Of a stretch of DNA of 64,000 nt, positions 8,907-16,149 are shown piece after piece. Each line of letters begins with the position of its first letter. Positions within the stretch are counted from its first letter, which is position 1. Position numbers and translations under genes: made by a program. The stretch comes from Bosea sp. F3-2. GTDB taxonomy: Bacteria > Pseudomonadota > Alphaproteobacteria > Rhizobiales > Beijerinckiaceae. Location: contig NZ_CP042331.1 in the NCBI RefSeq assembly GCF_008253865.1, positions 2,356,001-2,420,000 on the forward strand. The letters are read 5' to 3'. The notes under the pieces are model-generated. The model was not told where the DNA came from and made no database searches. It saw only the letters and a list, made by a program, of their open reading frames with translations.

Positions 8907-9428
8907 ATGCGTATCATCTGGGGAATTTCGTTCGTCGCGGCCTGCCTGAGCGGGCCAGCCTTCGCGCAGCAGGGCTCGGCCTATAGTGCCGGGCTGCGGG
9001 TAGCGCAGGCACGGGGATATGAAAACGCCGACTGCTACGCTCGCGTCTTCGCGAAACATGCCGTCGTCGTCGAGAAGCCGAACGGCCGGCGCGGCTGGTA
9101 TGCCGCCTCGACCCCCGCCTACAATGCCGAGCAGCGCTCCCGCTGCGGCATCGATCGGTTGCAGGATCTGGCGGTGCGGCAAATGGCACGAGGAAGTGGC
9201 AGAGCCAGCGGGACCGGGCATTCTCCAGCCATCGCCCAGCGCATTGGCCTCGCCCTGGCCGCCCGCCACGGCTATTCGGGCAGCAATGCGGCCTGCTTTG
9301 CCCGAACCTATGCCACTTATGCCTCGCCGCAACCGTCGCAGAACGGGCGAATCATGTATGGCGTCTCCGGGGCGAGCGAGCATGTTTTCGCGCAGGAGCT
9401 GACGCGCTCCTGCAGGCTCACTTACTAG
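8907..9428 (+). CDS. Small exported protein with internal duplication
   Basis: 173 residues, function not recognised. A signal peptide (MRIIWGISFVAACLSGPAFAQ, cleaved after the final Ala) sends it to the periplasm. The mature part contains the same module twice: GLRVAQARGYENADCYARVFAKHA near residue 30 and GLALAARHGYSGSNAACFARTYATYA near residue 115. Each is followed by an SxP-x-NG-type segment and an R-C pair near the end of the repeat, giving four conserved Cys that could form one disulfide per module. The ATG at 8907 has GGGGGAAG at ideal spacing; an ATG two codons earlier is too close. It converges on ccmH with an 11-base overlap of the 3' ends. Confidence 0.75.
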   Translation: MRIIWGISFVAACLSGPAFAQQGSAYSAGLRVAQARGYENADCYARVFAKHAVVVEKPNGRRGWYAASTPAYNAEQRSRCGIDRLQDLAVRQMARGSGRASGTGHSPAIAQRIGLALAARHGYSGSNAACFARTYATYASPQPSQNGRIMYGVSGASEHVFAQELTRSCRLTY

Positions 9429-9894
9429 CGCTGTCCTCGGGCGCTACCAAGGCCGCAAGCTTGGCCTCTTCCTCGGCCGAGAGCCGCACGGGTTCCACAG
9501 CCGGGACCAGGCGACGACGGGCCAGGCGCCAGACAAAGAAGAAGGCAAAGAGCAGGATCGCGAAGGGCGCCGCCCAGAGCAAAGCCGTGCGCGTATTGAA
9601 CGGCGGTCGCAGCAGCACGAAATCGCCATAACGGGCGACGACGAAATCGACCACCGCCTTGTCGCTGTCGCCGGCGACGAGCCTTTCCCGTACGAGCAGG
9701 CGCAGATCGCGCGCCAGCGGCGCATCCGAATCGTCGATCGACTGGTTCTGGCAAACGAGGCAGCGCAAGCCACCGGAAATGGCGCGTGCCCGCTGCTCCA
9801 GCGCAGGGTTCGGCAGCACTTCGTCCGGCTGCACCGCCGAAGCTCCGACGGCCGTCAGAACAGCAAAACCGATGGCGAGGACGATCCGGCGCAT
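9418..9894 (-). CDS. ccmH: Cytochrome c maturation protein CcmH (CycL)
   Basis: 158-residue thiol-disulfide protein that keeps the apocytochrome CXXCH cysteines reduced for haem ligation in the periplasm. Signal sequence (residues 1-20), the conserved LRCLVCQNQSIDDSDAPLA segment with C45 and C48, one C-terminal transmembrane helix (LLWAAPFAILLFAFFFVWRLA) and a short cytoplasmic tail. Last gene of the ccmI-E-F-H operon, 4 bases after ccmF. This is the short CycL form, with the TPR part carried separately by CcmI. Confidence 0.95.
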   Translation of the reverse strand: MRRIVLAIGFAVLTAVGASAVQPDEVLPNPALEQRARAISGGLRCLVCQNQSIDDSDAPLARDLRLLVRERLVAGDSDKAVVDFVVARYGDFVLLRPPFNTRTALLWAAPFAILLFAFFFVWRLARRRLVPAVEPVRLSAEEEAKLAALVAPEDSASK

Positions 9895-9898
9895 CGGC

Positions 9899-11878
9899 CT
9901 ACTCCGCCGGCTGGGGCGCGGCTACGGCCGGCGCAGCACGCTTCGGCGCGGCCAGCCGGAAGCGCCGGTCCGTAAGCGAGAGGCCGCCCCCGAGCGCCAT
10001 GATGATCGAGCCGATCCAGATCAGCAGGATCAGCGGCTTGTCGTAGAGCCGCACGGCGACGCCGCCATCCTGCGCCTCACCAAGACTGACATAGGCCTGG
10101 CTTAGCCCATCGGTACGGATTCCGGCTTCAGTCGTCGGCATGCTCCGAGCGGTATAGATGCGCTTCGATGCCTCGAGCGGTGCCAGCTCCCTATCACCCG
10201 AGAAGAGCTGGAAACGGGCGACCTCGGCACGGAAATTCGGGCCGGTCCGGGGGGTGACGCCCTCCAGCACGATCGTATAGCGCCCGCTTGTCAGACGCTC
10301 GCCCGGCTTGAGGACCGTGATCGCCTCGCTGCTCCAGGCCGCAGCGGCGATGCCGATGATGCTGACGCCGATGCCCGCATGCGCCAGCGCCGTGCCCCAG
10401 GCCGAGCGCGGCAGGCCCTTGGCGCGCGACAGCATCGCCTTCCAGCCGCTGGCGCGCGCCACGATGCGCTCACCGAGATCGACCGCCGCGCCCAGGATCA
10501 GGAAGACGCCGAGCCCGACTCCGAGCGGCGCCAGAACCGGCCCGCCACGGGTGAACGCGATCACGGCGAGTGCTGTCAGCACCGCCACCCCGAAGGCGGC
10601 AGCATTGCGCTGCGCGGCGCCGAGCAGGTCACCGCGCTTCCAGGCAAGCGACTGGCCGATCGGCAGGATCAGCAGCAGCGGCACCATCACCGGGATGAAG
10701 GTCGCGTTGTAGAAGGGCGCGCCGACCGAAATCTTGTCGCCGGTCAGCATCTCCAGCACCAGCGGATAGAGCGTGCCGACGAAGACGGTGGCGCAGGCCG
10801 TGGCGAGGAAGATGTTGTTGACGACCAGCGCTCCCTCCCGGGAGATCGGCGCGAACAGCCCGCCCTGTCGCAGCAAAGGCGCGCGCCAGGCGAAGAGCGC
10901 AAGCGAGCCGCCGACGAAGAAGACCAGAATGAAGAGGATGAACAGACCGCGCGCCGGATCGCTGGCGAAGGAATGCACCGAGGTCAGCACGCCGGATCGA
11001 ACGATGAAGGTGCCGAGCAGCGAGAGCGAGAAGGTCAGGATCGCCAGCAGGATCGTCCAGACCTTGAGCGCGTCGCGCTTCTCCATCACCACGGTCGAGT
11101 GGATCAGGGCCGTGCCGGCGAGCCAGGGCATGAAGGAGGCGTTCTCGACCGGGTCCCAGAACCACCAGCCGCCCCAGCCCAGTTCGTAATAGGCCCAGTA
11201 GGAGCCCATCGCGATGCCCAGCGTCAGGAAGGTCCAGGCCAGCAGCGTCCAGGGCCTGACGGCGCGCGCCCACATCGCATCGATGCGCCCGTCGATCAGG
11301 GCGGCAACGGCGAAGGCGTAGGTGATCGAGAAGCCGACATAGCCGATGTAAAGCAACGGCGGATGGATCGCGAGGCCGAGGTCCTGCAGGATCGGGTTGA
11401 GATCCTGCCCTTCCGCCGGGGCCTGCACCAGGCGCTGGAACGGGTTCGAGGTCAGCAGCAGAAAGGCGAGGAAGGCCACGGCCACCAGCCCCTGCACAGC
11501 CAGCGTCCCGGCCCGCAGCCGCGGCGGCAGCGAGTTGCGCGACAGCGCGACCAGCGCCCCGAACAGGGTCAGGATCAGCACCCAGAGCAGCATCGAGCCC
11601 TCGTGGTTGCCCCAGACCGAGGTGAATTTGTAGATCAGCGGCTGCGTCGAATGGGAATTCGCAACGACGTTCGCCACCGAGAAATCCGAGCGGACATAGG
11701 ACGCGACCAATGCCGCGAACGAGAACGCGACCAGCGCGAAGCTGATCAGCGCCGCGCTGCTGCCGACCGACGCCAGCGCCCTGTCATGACGCACGACGCC
11801 CCAGAACGGCACCAGCGTCTGGATGATGGAGACGCCGAGCGCGAGCGCCAGCGCATAATGACCGATTTCGACGATCAT
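9899..11878 (-). CDS. ccmF: Haem lyase subunit CcmF (CycK)
   Basis: 659-residue polytopic inner-membrane protein that ligates haem from CcmE to apocytochrome c. The tryptophan-rich WWD signature (GWGGWWFWDPVENASFMPWL) is near residues 236-255, the many transmembrane helices are as expected, and a large periplasmic domain near 510-620 (LKPGERLTSGRYTI...) is followed by a last helix (LILLIWIGSIIMALGG). Length is normal. Between ccmE (7 bases upstream) and ccmH (4 bases downstream). Confidence 0.97.
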   Translation of the reverse strand: MIVEIGHYALALALGVSIIQTLVPFWGVVRHDRALASVGSSAALISFALVAFSFAALVASYVRSDFSVANVVANSHSTQPLIYKFTSVWGNHEGSMLLWVLILTLFGALVALSRNSLPPRLRAGTLAVQGLVAVAFLAFLLLTSNPFQRLVQAPAEGQDLNPILQDLGLAIHPPLLYIGYVGFSITYAFAVAALIDGRIDAMWARAVRPWTLLAWTFLTLGIAMGSYWAYYELGWGGWWFWDPVENASFMPWLAGTALIHSTVVMEKRDALKVWTILLAILTFSLSLLGTFIVRSGVLTSVHSFASDPARGLFILFILVFFVGGSLALFAWRAPLLRQGGLFAPISREGALVVNNIFLATACATVFVGTLYPLVLEMLTGDKISVGAPFYNATFIPVMVPLLLILPIGQSLAWKRGDLLGAAQRNAAAFGVAVLTALAVIAFTRGGPVLAPLGVGLGVFLILGAAVDLGERIVARASGWKAMLSRAKGLPRSAWGTALAHAGIGVSIIGIAAAAWSSEAITVLKPGERLTSGRYTIVLEGVTPRTGPNFRAEVARFQLFSGDRELAPLEASKRIYTARSMPTTEAGIRTDGLSQAYVSLGEAQDGGVAVRLYDKPLILLIWIGSIIMALGGGLSLTDRRFRLAAPKRAAPAVAAPQPAE

Positions 11879-11885
11879 GCCCGGC

Positions 11886-12401
11886 TCACGGCTTGGCCGC
11901 TGGCGATGCGGGCGCTCCAGCGCCGCCGGGCTGCCAATGCCCTTGCTTCTTCAGCGTGTCGGCGACTTCGCGCGGCATATAGGTCTCGTCATGCTTGGCC
12001 AGCACCGAATCCGCCTTGAAGCGCCCTGCCCCTTCGAAGACGCCCTCGGTCACCACGCCCTGGCCTTCGCGGAACAGGTCCGGCAGCAGCCCGCGATAGG
12101 CGACCGTCATCGCGGTCTTGCCGTCGGTGACCGCGAAGGTGACGCGCCGGTCCGCTCCGCGTTGGACGGAACCCGCTTCGACGAGGCCTCCGAGGCGCAT
12201 GCGCGTGCCGGGAGATACGCCCTTCTCGACGATCTCGGTCGGACCGTAGAAGAAGACGATCGTGTCGCGCATCGCGAACAGTACGAGGCCCGCCGCGAAG
12301 AACAGCACGGCGCCAGCCGCCGCGATCAGCGCGAGGCGGCGCTGCTTCCGGGTCAGGCGGCGCTTGGCCGGCATGGGACGGGTAGGCTGGGCGACACTCA
12401 C
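11886..12401 (-). CDS. ccmE: Haem chaperone CcmE (CycJ)
   Basis: 171-residue periplasmic haem chaperone anchored by one N-terminal helix (LALIAAAGAVLFFAAGLVLFAM). It binds haem covalently through the conserved histidine of the HxxxY motif, here H137 and Y141 in AKHDETYMP. It passes haem to CcmF. Overlaps ccmI by 4 bases. Confidence 0.97.
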   Translation of the reverse strand: MSVAQPTRPMPAKRRLTRKQRRLALIAAAGAVLFFAAGLVLFAMRDTIVFFYGPTEIVEKGVSPGTRMRLGGLVEAGSVQRGADRRVTFAVTDGKTAMTVAYRGLLPDLFREGQGVVTEGVFEGAGRFKADSVLAKHDETYMPREVADTLKKQGHWQPGGAGAPASPAAKP

Positions 12402-13501
12402 GGCTTGGCTTCCTTCAACGCCAATTCATCGGCCAGGGCATCGATGGCCGCAAGCGCGGCCCGGTCCTGTGACAGCCGCTCGCGCGCCGTCTTCACCGCT
12501 TGCACGGCGGCATCCCGATCGCCGAGGACAGCGCGGGCACGGATCAGGCGGCTCCATTCGGGCAGCGTTCCGCCGCCGTCGGCCAGCCGCGCGGCCAAGC
12601 CGTCCACCATGCCCTTGATCGCCTGCTGACGTTCGGCCTCCGGCAAGGCCGCGACCGCCTTGCGCCCGGCATCCGCCTGCATCTGCTCGATGCGGGCGCG
12701 CACGGCGCCGGCCCATTCCGCCTGTGGCGGCGCATCCGCGAGGAGCTGTTGCAGAGCGGACAATGCGCCCTCCCCATCACCATCCTGCTCCTTGCCGAGA
12801 GCAAGGTAGTAACGTGCTCGCGCATTCCTCGGGTCGAGCTTAACCGCTTCCGCCAACGCTTCCCGCGCGGCGGCCGTCACGATGCCACCCGCTTCGAGAA
12901 TGCGGGCTTCGCCGAGCCCGGCGAGCAGATCGGTATCGGGCTTGCCATAGCGAACCGTCGCCGCGAAAGCTTTGACCGCCTCGTCGTAACGTCCCTGCCT
13001 CAGATAGATCGGCGCGATCAGCGACCAGCCCTTGGCATCGGTCGGATTGGCCGCGAGATGGGCCTCCATGCGTGCCAGGACAACGGCGAAATCCTGCTGT
13101 GGCCCGGCCTTCTCGAGCCGCGCGGCCAGCGGCTGGTCGGAGAAGCCGGGCGAGCCGTAGAGCCCGTAGACCAACAAGGCGAGGAGCGGCACGACCGACA
13201 GCATCAGGGCGGAGCTGGCACGGCGGCGACGCAAGGAGGGCTCGGTCTCGCCCGAAGGGCTCGCCTCGTCGTTAGCGGCCCGCAGCAGGCGGCGCGCCGC
13301 CTCGGCACGTGCCGCTTCCGCTTCCGACTCGGCGATCAGCTTGCGGCCGAGATCGCGGTCGATCTCCTTGAGCTGCGCGCGATACAGGCTTTTGGCGTCT
13401 GCGATATCGGCAAAATCCTGAATCTGGCCGTGACTGAGCGGCCGGAGCAAGGCGAAGATCGCCGCTCCCGTCATCGCCGCAAAGATCGTCCAGATCACCA
13501 T
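12398..13501 (-). CDS. ccmI: Cytochrome c maturation protein CcmI (CycH)
   Basis: 367-residue inner-membrane apocytochrome chaperone. An N-terminal helix (MVIWTIFAAMTGAAIFALL), a cytoplasmic loop rich in charged residues (leucine-zipper-like part with DRDLGRKLIAESEAEAARAEAARRLL), a second helix (SALMLSVVPLLALLVYGLYG), then periplasmic TPR repeats (AKGWSLIAPIYLRQGRYDEAV and following). First gene of the operon. Upstream lies the palindromic repeat region 13572-13660, so the promoter is probably between 13502 and 13570; I could not pin it down. Confidence 0.93.
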   Translation of the reverse strand: MVIWTIFAAMTGAAIFALLRPLSHGQIQDFADIADAKSLYRAQLKEIDRDLGRKLIAESEAEAARAEAARRLLRAANDEASPSGETEPSLRRRRASSALMLSVVPLLALLVYGLYGSPGFSDQPLAARLEKAGPQQDFAVVLARMEAHLAANPTDAKGWSLIAPIYLRQGRYDEAVKAFAATVRYGKPDTDLLAGLGEARILEAGGIVTAAAREALAEAVKLDPRNARARYYLALGKEQDGDGEGALSALQQLLADAPPQAEWAGAVRARIEQMQADAGRKAVAALPEAERQQAIKGMVDGLAARLADGGGTLPEWSRLIRARAVLGDRDAAVQAVKTARERLSQDRAALAAIDALADELALKEAKP

Positions 13502-13571
13502 GGGGCGTTCTTAGCGAATCGGCCGGTCGAGTTCATGGCGACAAAGGGTCACGCGGGCTTGGATTTGATCT

Positions 13572-13660
13572 AGAGCATTTTCGAGCGAAGTGGACACCGG
13601 TTCGCGTGAAGAAAATGCGTTAAAACAAAGGCCTAGAGCATTTTCGCGATTCGAAGAAAC
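13572..13660 (+). repeat. 46-bp palindromic repeat plus partial second copy
   Basis: Full copy AGAGCATTTTCGAGCGAAGTGG... ending AAGAAAATGCG at 13572-13620, followed 13 bases later by a degenerate half copy (AGAGCATTTTCGCGATTCGAAG). It fills most of the gap between the feuQ-like gene and ccmI. Confidence 0.88.
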
Positions 13661-13671
13661 GCGGAACTACT

Positions 13672-15045
13672 CTAGATCGAAGGCAGGACGAGCCGCGCGC
13701 GCAACCCGCCCAACGGCGAACGCTGCAGCGTCAGCTCGCCGCGATAGAGCTTGGCGAGATCGACGACAATCGACAATCCGAGGCCGGAACCCGGCGTCGC
13801 CTCGTCAAGCCGGTGGCCGCGCTTCAGCACTTCCGCCATGGCACCGTCCGGGAGGCCCGGACCATCGTCGTCGATCAGCAATGCCATCTTCTCATCATCG
13901 GCCTCGCCGCCCTCCAGCGAGACCTCGACCCGGGACGCCGCCCATTTGAAGGCGTTGTCGAGCAGATTGCCGAGCATTTCCTCGAGATCCTGCTTCTCGC
14001 CGCGGAAGCGCAGCGTCTTCGGAACGGTGTGCGAGCCGGCGATCTCCCTGTCCTGGGAGATCTTCATGAAGGTCCGCAGAAGCGCTTCAACCGACGGAAC
14101 CACCTCGGTGATGCCGCCGAGCGCGCCGGACAGCGCAGCGGCTCGCGCCCGGTCGAGATAATATTGCACCTGATCCCGCATGATCGCGGCCTGGGTTCGG
14201 ACGGTCTGCGGGAGTTGCCCTTCGCCCGAGCCTGCCTCGTTCATCATGACGCTGAGCGGCGTCTTGAGGGCATGGGCGAGGTTGCCGACCTGCGTGCGGG
14301 CGCGGTCCAGAATCTCGTGATTGGCATCGATCAGCTGGTTGAGCTCGCTGGCGAGCGGCGTCAGATCGGGCGGATACTGGCCCGGGATGCGCGGGCTCTC
14401 GCCCGTTCGCACCGAGCCGACCGCGGCCCGCAGCCGAACCAGCGGGCGCAGACCGAACCGGACCTGGACAAGCGTCGAGGCGACGAGCGCGAGACCGAGC
14501 AGCAGGAAGGTCATCGCCAGCGCGAAGCGGAAATCCTGGATATCGCCTTCGATCTCGTCGGCCGGCGCGGCGACGGCGACGGTGAAACGACCGTCCTCTC
14601 CGACATCGATCTCGCGCTCGAGAATGCGCAGCAGGCGATCGTCCGGGCCGGAGACATAGCTCTCGCGCAGGCCGCGGCTGTTGGGCGTGATCGACTGGTC
14701 GAGGAGCTTCGGCAACTGGCCGCCAACCAGCGAGCGCGAGGCGCGCACATTGGGCCGCTCGCCATCGAGGCGGGTGATCTGCCAATACCAGCCGGTCAGC
14801 GGCAGATCGAAGCGCGGCTCGCCGAGATCGCCAATCGTCTGGCGTTCCGTTTCCGGCGGCGCGGCGAGATCGGCGACGAGCTGCTTGATATAGACCGAGA
14901 GCCGCTCGTCAAAGCCACGCTCGGCCGAGCGACGGTAGAAGGTGGTGAGGCCGACACCGGCCAGGACCAGGATCAGGACGCAGCAAAACGCCGCCGAGAG
15001 GAAGAGCCGCGCTCCCAGCGAATAGCGATGGGATTTGAGGACCAT
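13672..15045 (-). CDS. feuQ: FeuQ/PhoQ-like sensor histidine kinase
   Basis: 457-residue membrane kinase: helix 1 (LFLSAAFCCVLILVLAGVGL), a periplasmic domain of about 130 residues, helix 2 (FALAMTFLLLGLALVASTLV), the linker VRFGLRPLVRLRAAV typical of the PhoQ/FeuQ group, the H box NLAHALKTPLSVMMNEA (His near 261), N box NLLDNAFKWA, and G boxes DDDGPGLPDG and GSGLGLSIV. In rhizobia FeuQ with FeuP governs periplasmic glucan export and osmotic adaptation; that role is transferred by homology. It starts 9 bases after the regulator gene. Confidence 0.85.
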   Translation of the reverse strand: MVLKSHRYSLGARLFLSAAFCCVLILVLAGVGLTTFYRRSAERGFDERLSVYIKQLVADLAAPPETERQTIGDLGEPRFDLPLTGWYWQITRLDGERPNVRASRSLVGGQLPKLLDQSITPNSRGLRESYVSGPDDRLLRILEREIDVGEDGRFTVAVAAPADEIEGDIQDFRFALAMTFLLLGLALVASTLVQVRFGLRPLVRLRAAVGSVRTGESPRIPGQYPPDLTPLASELNQLIDANHEILDRARTQVGNLAHALKTPLSVMMNEAGSGEGQLPQTVRTQAAIMRDQVQYYLDRARAAALSGALGGITEVVPSVEALLRTFMKISQDREIAGSHTVPKTLRFRGEKQDLEEMLGNLLDNAFKWAASRVEVSLEGGEADDEKMALLIDDDGPGLPDGAMAEVLKRGHRLDEATPGSGLGLSIVVDLAKLYRGELTLQRSPLGGLRARLVLPSI

Positions 15046-15054
15046 CTCCCGCGA

Positions 15055-15723
15055 TCAGACCTTTTCCGGAGCAGCGGCGATATAGCCGAGGCCCCGGACG
15101 GTCTCGATGATCTCGACGCCGAGCTTCTTGCGCAGGCGGCCGACAAAAACCTCGATCGTGTTCGAATCACGGTCGAAATCCTGATCGTAGAGGTGTTCTA
15201 CCAGCTCCGTGCGAGAGACGACCCGCCCCTGGTGGTGCATCAGGTAGGAGAGCAGCCGATACTCGTGCGAGGTCAACTTCACCGGGTTGCCGTCGACCAC
15301 CACGCGGCTCGCGCGCGTATCGAGCCGAACCGGCCCACAGACGAGTTCCGAGGTTGCATGGCCGGCCGCGCGGCGCAGCAAAGCGCGGACACGCGCCAGC
15401 AGCTCTTCGACATGGAACGGCTTGACGACATAGTCGTCCGCACCAGCGTCGAAGCCCCCGACCTTGTCGCTCCAGCGATCGCGCGCCGTCAGGATCAGCA
15501 CCGGCATGGTCTTGCCAGCCCGGCGCCAGCCCTGCAGCACGGCGACGCCATCGACCTTCGGCAAGCCGAGGTCGAGGATGATGGCGTCATAGGGCTCGGT
15601 CTCGCCGAGATAGAGCCCCTCCTCGCCGTCGAAAGCCTTGTCGACGGCGTAGCCGGCATTCTCCAGCGCGGTCACGATCTGGCGGTTGAGGTCCTTGTCG
15701 TCCTCGACGACGAGCAGTCTCAC
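15055..15723 (-). CDS. feuP: FeuP-like OmpR-family response regulator
   Basis: 222 residues: receiver with E7, D8, D9, phospho-acceptor D51 (AIILDLGLPKVDG) and the K of VVKPFHVEELLARV; winged-helix domain with TSHEYRLLSYLMHHQGRVVS and FVGRLRKKLG. The long stretch from DRWSDKVGGFDAGADDYV onwards is characteristic of the FeuP/PhoP group in Hyphomicrobiales. In an apparent operon with the preceding PepSY-like gene and the following kinase. Confidence 0.88.
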   Translation of the reverse strand: MRLLVVEDDKDLNRQIVTALENAGYAVDKAFDGEEGLYLGETEPYDAIILDLGLPKVDGVAVLQGWRRAGKTMPVLILTARDRWSDKVGGFDAGADDYVVKPFHVEELLARVRALLRRAAGHATSELVCGPVRLDTRASRVVVDGNPVKLTSHEYRLLSYLMHHQGRVVSRTELVEHLYDQDFDRDSNTIEVFVGRLRKKLGVEIIETVRGLGYIAAAPEKV

Positions 15724-15762
15724 GGTTGGTTTGCTCCAGTTTGTGCAGATGCCAGCAAGCGG

Positions 15763-16086
15763 TCAGCGGATGGTGGCGATCTTGCCGGATTGTCCTTCCA
15801 GCGTCACGCGTGCGACGCGCCCATCGCGCTTCAGCGTCGTGACGACATAGACGAAATCCTCGCCCTGCCGACAGAGCCTGATGCGGACCACCTCGCCCGG
15901 CGCCGCATGGCGGGCATGGCGCGAGGCTTCGGCCGGCTGCATGACCCGGCCTTCGGCAACGGCGTCACGCGTCTCGTCCGAGGAAAGGCAAGACATCGGC
16001 GTCGCATCGTCGACGCGGATGATCGGCATCGGCGACGAGGTCAAGAGCGCGAAAGCAAGGATCGGTTCGACCAGCATCATCGACAT
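15763..16086 (-). CDS. Small exported PepSY-like protein
   Basis: 107 residues with a short N-terminal hydrophobic signal (MSMMLVEPILAFALLTSSPMP). Its C-terminal 35 residues (DFVYVVTTLKRDGRVARVTL... GKIATI) fit the fold pattern of a PepSY repeat: strand, charged turn, strand, and a final Gly-Lys-Ile. Two Cys are present (SCLSS, LCRQ). It precedes the feuP-like gene by 39 bases on the same strand. In Sinorhizobium the small periplasmic protein FeuN, encoded next to feuPQ, restrains that pathway; this could be its counterpart, but sequence identity cannot be judged here. Confidence 0.7.
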   Translation of the reverse strand: MSMMLVEPILAFALLTSSPMPIIRVDDATPMSCLSSDETRDAVAEGRVMQPAEASRHARHAAPGEVVRIRLCRQGEDFVYVVTTLKRDGRVARVTLEGQSGKIATIR

Positions 16087-16149
16087 GGGCTAATCCCATC
16101 CGCGTGAATGGGCCATGAATGCATCACCCCGACCACAACCTAGAATAGA

